From positions 1-62,609 of the forward strand of contig NZ_BSTM01000038.1 of NCBI RefSeq assembly GCF_030269515.1: 62,609 nt of DNA, read 5' to 3'. Below are positions 61,217 through 62,609 of the stretch, one piece after another; positions within the stretch are counted from its first letter, which is position 1; every line of letters starts with the position of its first letter. Below the pieces are notes generated by a model that made no database searches, had not been told where the DNA came from, and worked only from the letters and a program-made list of their open reading frames with translations. The translations under genes were made by a program, and so were the position numbers. This stretch comes from Actinomadura sp. NBRC 104412 (GTDB taxonomy: Bacteria; Actinomycetota; Actinomycetes; Streptosporangiales; Streptosporangiaceae).

Positions 61217-61600
61217 ATGGCCGACGACAAGAGATGGAAGAACCACCCCATCCGGGACCTGCTCAGCCGCGCCGCCGCCGGACAGCACATCTACGACGAC
61301 CAGATCGCCGACCTCCGCCTCCCCGACAAGATCGAGAAGGGGTTCCGGCAGGCCGCCGCGCACCTGGCCGAGCGCGCCGCCGCCGGCGAGAACGTCACCG
61401 GCTGGACCGGGACCGGCGTCGACTACTACGCCCGCGAACTCGTCACCGCGCTCCCGCCCGAGCACGAGACCCGCCTCCAGCACGAGGAACGCCGCGCCCA
61501 AGAGGGCGACGCCCAGGCCCTGGCCAACGTCAAGGCCCGCCAGGACGCCGCCGAACGACTCGCCGACCAGGTCATGAACCGCGCCAGGGGAGCCGCGTAA
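61217..61600 (+). CDS. Small helical accessory protein, unknown
   Basis: 127 residues, ATG 61217 after CAGGAG. The protein is Ala/Arg/Glu-rich and helical (IEKGFRQAAAHLAERAAAG), with WTGTGVDYYARELVTAL in the middle. No known domain. The TAA overlaps the next ATG (TAATG), starting a run of four coupled genes typical of integrative or plasmid DNA. Confidence 0.6.
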   Translation: MADDKRWKNHPIRDLLSRAAAGQHIYDDQIADLRLPDKIEKGFRQAAAHLAERAAAGENVTGWTGTGVDYYARELVTALPPEHETRLQHEERRAQEGDAQALANVKARQDAAERLADQVMNRARGAA

Positions 61601-61806
61601 TGGACGAGCTGACCGAGATCCTGCACGGCAACGCCGAACGCCGCGCCGCCGCCCGGCAGGCCCAGGCCCAGGCCGAACGGCAGGCCGCCGACCTGGCCGA
61701 CCAGATCAGCCACCCCGGCGAGACCGACGAGCAGCGCACCCGCCGCCGCGAACGCGACGCCGAACGCGAACGCCTGCGCCAGCTCGGCGTCAAGCTCGAT
61801 GGCTGA
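61600..61806 (+). CDS. Small coiled-coil protein, unknown
   Basis: 68 residues, almost entirely an Ala/Arg/Gln/Glu coiled coil (RRAAARQAQAQAERQAADLA). It is coupled to the genes on both sides by overlapping stop and start codons. No function suggested. Confidence 0.55.
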   Translation: MDELTEILHGNAERRAAARQAQAQAERQAADLADQISHPGETDEQRTRRRERDAERERLRQLGVKLDG

Positions 61807-62197
61807 GCACCGCGCACCCAGCGGGGAAGTGCTCACCTCCGGCGCCATGCCGCCCGACTGGACACCCCCGAAGCCGCGGGAAGACCCCTACTCCTACGCC
61901 CGCAGGTGGGCCGCGACCGGCATGCCCGGCGGGATGCGCGTCGACTCCCACCCCGGCGACGTGTCCGACGCCGGCATCTACACCACGCCGGAACCACCAC
62001 CCGGCGCCGACGTACGCACCACCATGCACTACCAGCGCGCCGCCGCGGCCGGACCATCCCCGTACGTGCTGCGCCCGGTCAACTGCACCGGGTGCGGCAC
62101 CCACCTGGGCACCTACTACGGCCACGCCGACCACATGCCCGACCAACCCCGCTGCCGGCGATGCACACCCACCACACAGCCACCCCCCACGGCATGA
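61799..62197 (+). CDS. Small protein with C-terminal zinc ribbon
   Basis: 132 residues, ATG 61799 overlapping the end of the previous gene. The N-terminal part is Pro/Gly-rich. The C-terminus CTGCGTHLGTYYGHAD...CRRC has two Cys-x2-Cys knuckles and probably binds zinc. No family recognised. Its stop overlaps the start of the next frame (ATGA). Confidence 0.6.
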   Translation: MAEHRAPSGEVLTSGAMPPDWTPPKPREDPYSYARRWAATGMPGGMRVDSHPGDVSDAGIYTTPEPPPGADVRTTMHYQRAAAAGPSPYVLRPVNCTGCGTHLGTYYGHADHMPDQPRCRRCTPTTQPPPTA

Positions 62198-62397
62198 AGC
62201 CCACACCGCCGCCCTCGGCCGAGCGGACGCCCGACACGGGCACCACGCGCGCCAAGCGAAGGCCAGTGCACACCCGCGACGGCGGGACCGTGCACACGGG
62301 ACGCCGGGCCGGAACCTGGCACATGCGCGGGCACGACACGTGCACCACGCGAAGCCGAGGGCGACGATGTGTCACCAGACGGGCACGAGAGAGGTAG
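62194..62397 (+). CDS. Small Arg/Thr-rich protein, uncertain
   Basis: 67 residues, starting in an ATGA overlap with the zinc-ribbon gene. The product is strongly basic (Arg/Thr/His-rich) and of low complexity, so it may be chance reading; the exact overlap is its main support. Confidence 0.35.
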   Translation: MKPTPPPSAERTPDTGTTRAKRRPVHTRDGGTVHTGRRAGTWHMRGHDTCTTRSRGRRCVTRRARER

Positions 62398-62483
62398 CGC
62401 CATGCCGTACGCCAGCAAGCCCTCAGGCCCTTGGAGACGCACCCCCCTACCCCCACAGTGGCCCCGCCTACGTAAGGCCGTCC

Positions 62484-62609
62484 TAGGGTCTGTCCGGTGG
62501 ATCATGTGTTGATCCAGAGCAGGGCGCTGACCAGGGTGACGGCCGCTTGGTAGTGGCGGGCGAGTTTGTCGTAGCGGGTGGCGATGGCGCGCCATTGCTT
62601 GAGCCGGTT
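62484..62609 (-). mobile_element. IS5-type insertion sequence, one end only
   Basis: The IS end appears to start near 62484 with GGGTCTGTCCGGTGG, the terminal-repeat type of IS5-family elements in actinobacteria, and continues past the window edge. Only the 3' end of the transposase gene is included. It marks the accessory nature of the right end. Confidence 0.65.
62502..62609 (-). CDS. IS5-family transposase, C-terminal end
   Basis: The last 35 codons of a transposase running in from beyond the window: WRAIATRYDKLARHYQAAVT followed by LVSALLWINT and a stop. The RYDKLARHY motif is the conserved C-terminal signature of DDE transposases of the IS5 group. Partial because the window ends, not necessarily because the gene is broken. 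Confidence 0.85.
   Translation of the reverse strand, partial: NRLKQWRAIATRYDKLARHYQAAVTLVSALLWINT

Overview
The window looks like chromosomal DNA from a filamentous, high-GC Gram-positive bacterium. The best guess is Actinomadura or another Streptosporangiales member. This is inferred from the very high GC content, frequent GTG and TTG starts, ATGA-type gene overlaps, an actinobacterial type-1 succinate dehydrogenase, a Tad pilus locus and a c-di-AMP riboswitch. No rRNA or tRNA gene was recognised.

Left part (1-13.7 kb): a Crp/Fnr regulator, a succinate dehydrogenase operon whose membrane subunit carries a CHSCRH motif, an XRE-type regulator divergent from an OmpA-type lipoprotein, an endonuclease/exonuclease/phosphatase-family protein, a soluble Ser/Thr kinase, a LytR-CpsA-Psr protein and a three-gene lipoprotein/membrane operon.

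Tad region (13.7-32.5 kb): a complete actinobacterial Tad (type IVb) pilus machine. It contains CpaB, a TadZ-TadE fusion, TadE, TadA, TadB, TadC, an embedded histidine kinase and response regulator, a Flp pilin and a prepilin peptidase. Around it lie unusual accessory genes: a TadG-like protein fused to an NlpC/P60 peptidase, an OmpA-type lipoprotein and two proteins with a Flp pilin leader joined to a large non-pilin body. One of these looks like a polymorphic toxin with a nuclease-like C-terminus. It is followed by a candidate immunity gene and by degenerate copies of that gene's 3' end. Seven transcription units here share a palindromic upstream element (GGGTCC-N2-GGACCC type), which suggests one regulon.

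Middle (33.2-46.7 kb): a tight six-gene cluster encoding a DUF4282 protein, a membrane Ser/Thr kinase, a coiled-coil protein, a Clp-like AAA+ ATPase, a radical SAM enzyme and a zinc-ribbon/FHA protein. I do not recognise it as a described system. It is followed by TypA/BipA, a c-di-AMP riboswitch with an NlpC/P60 hydrolase, a NUDIX hydrolase, a Mut7-C RNase-like protein and a DUF1232 protein.

Right part (46.7-58.9 kb): an eight-gene operon, transcribed right to left, for a conjugation or type IV secretion-like apparatus. It encodes TcpC, a small two-helix membrane protein, a TcpE-repeat-MinD fusion, a Cys-repeat protein, a VirB4-type ATPase, a VirB6-like membrane protein, a VirB8-like protein and a transglycosylase-NlpC/P60 hydrolase. 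Most neighbouring genes overlap or abut. No relaxase or coupling protein is visible in the window.

Right end (59-62.6 kb): accessory DNA with small overlapping genes, remnants of helix-turn-helix coding modules, a 61-bp-period repeat array in which unique inverted repeats alternate with the conserved repeat, and the edge of an IS5-type insertion sequence.
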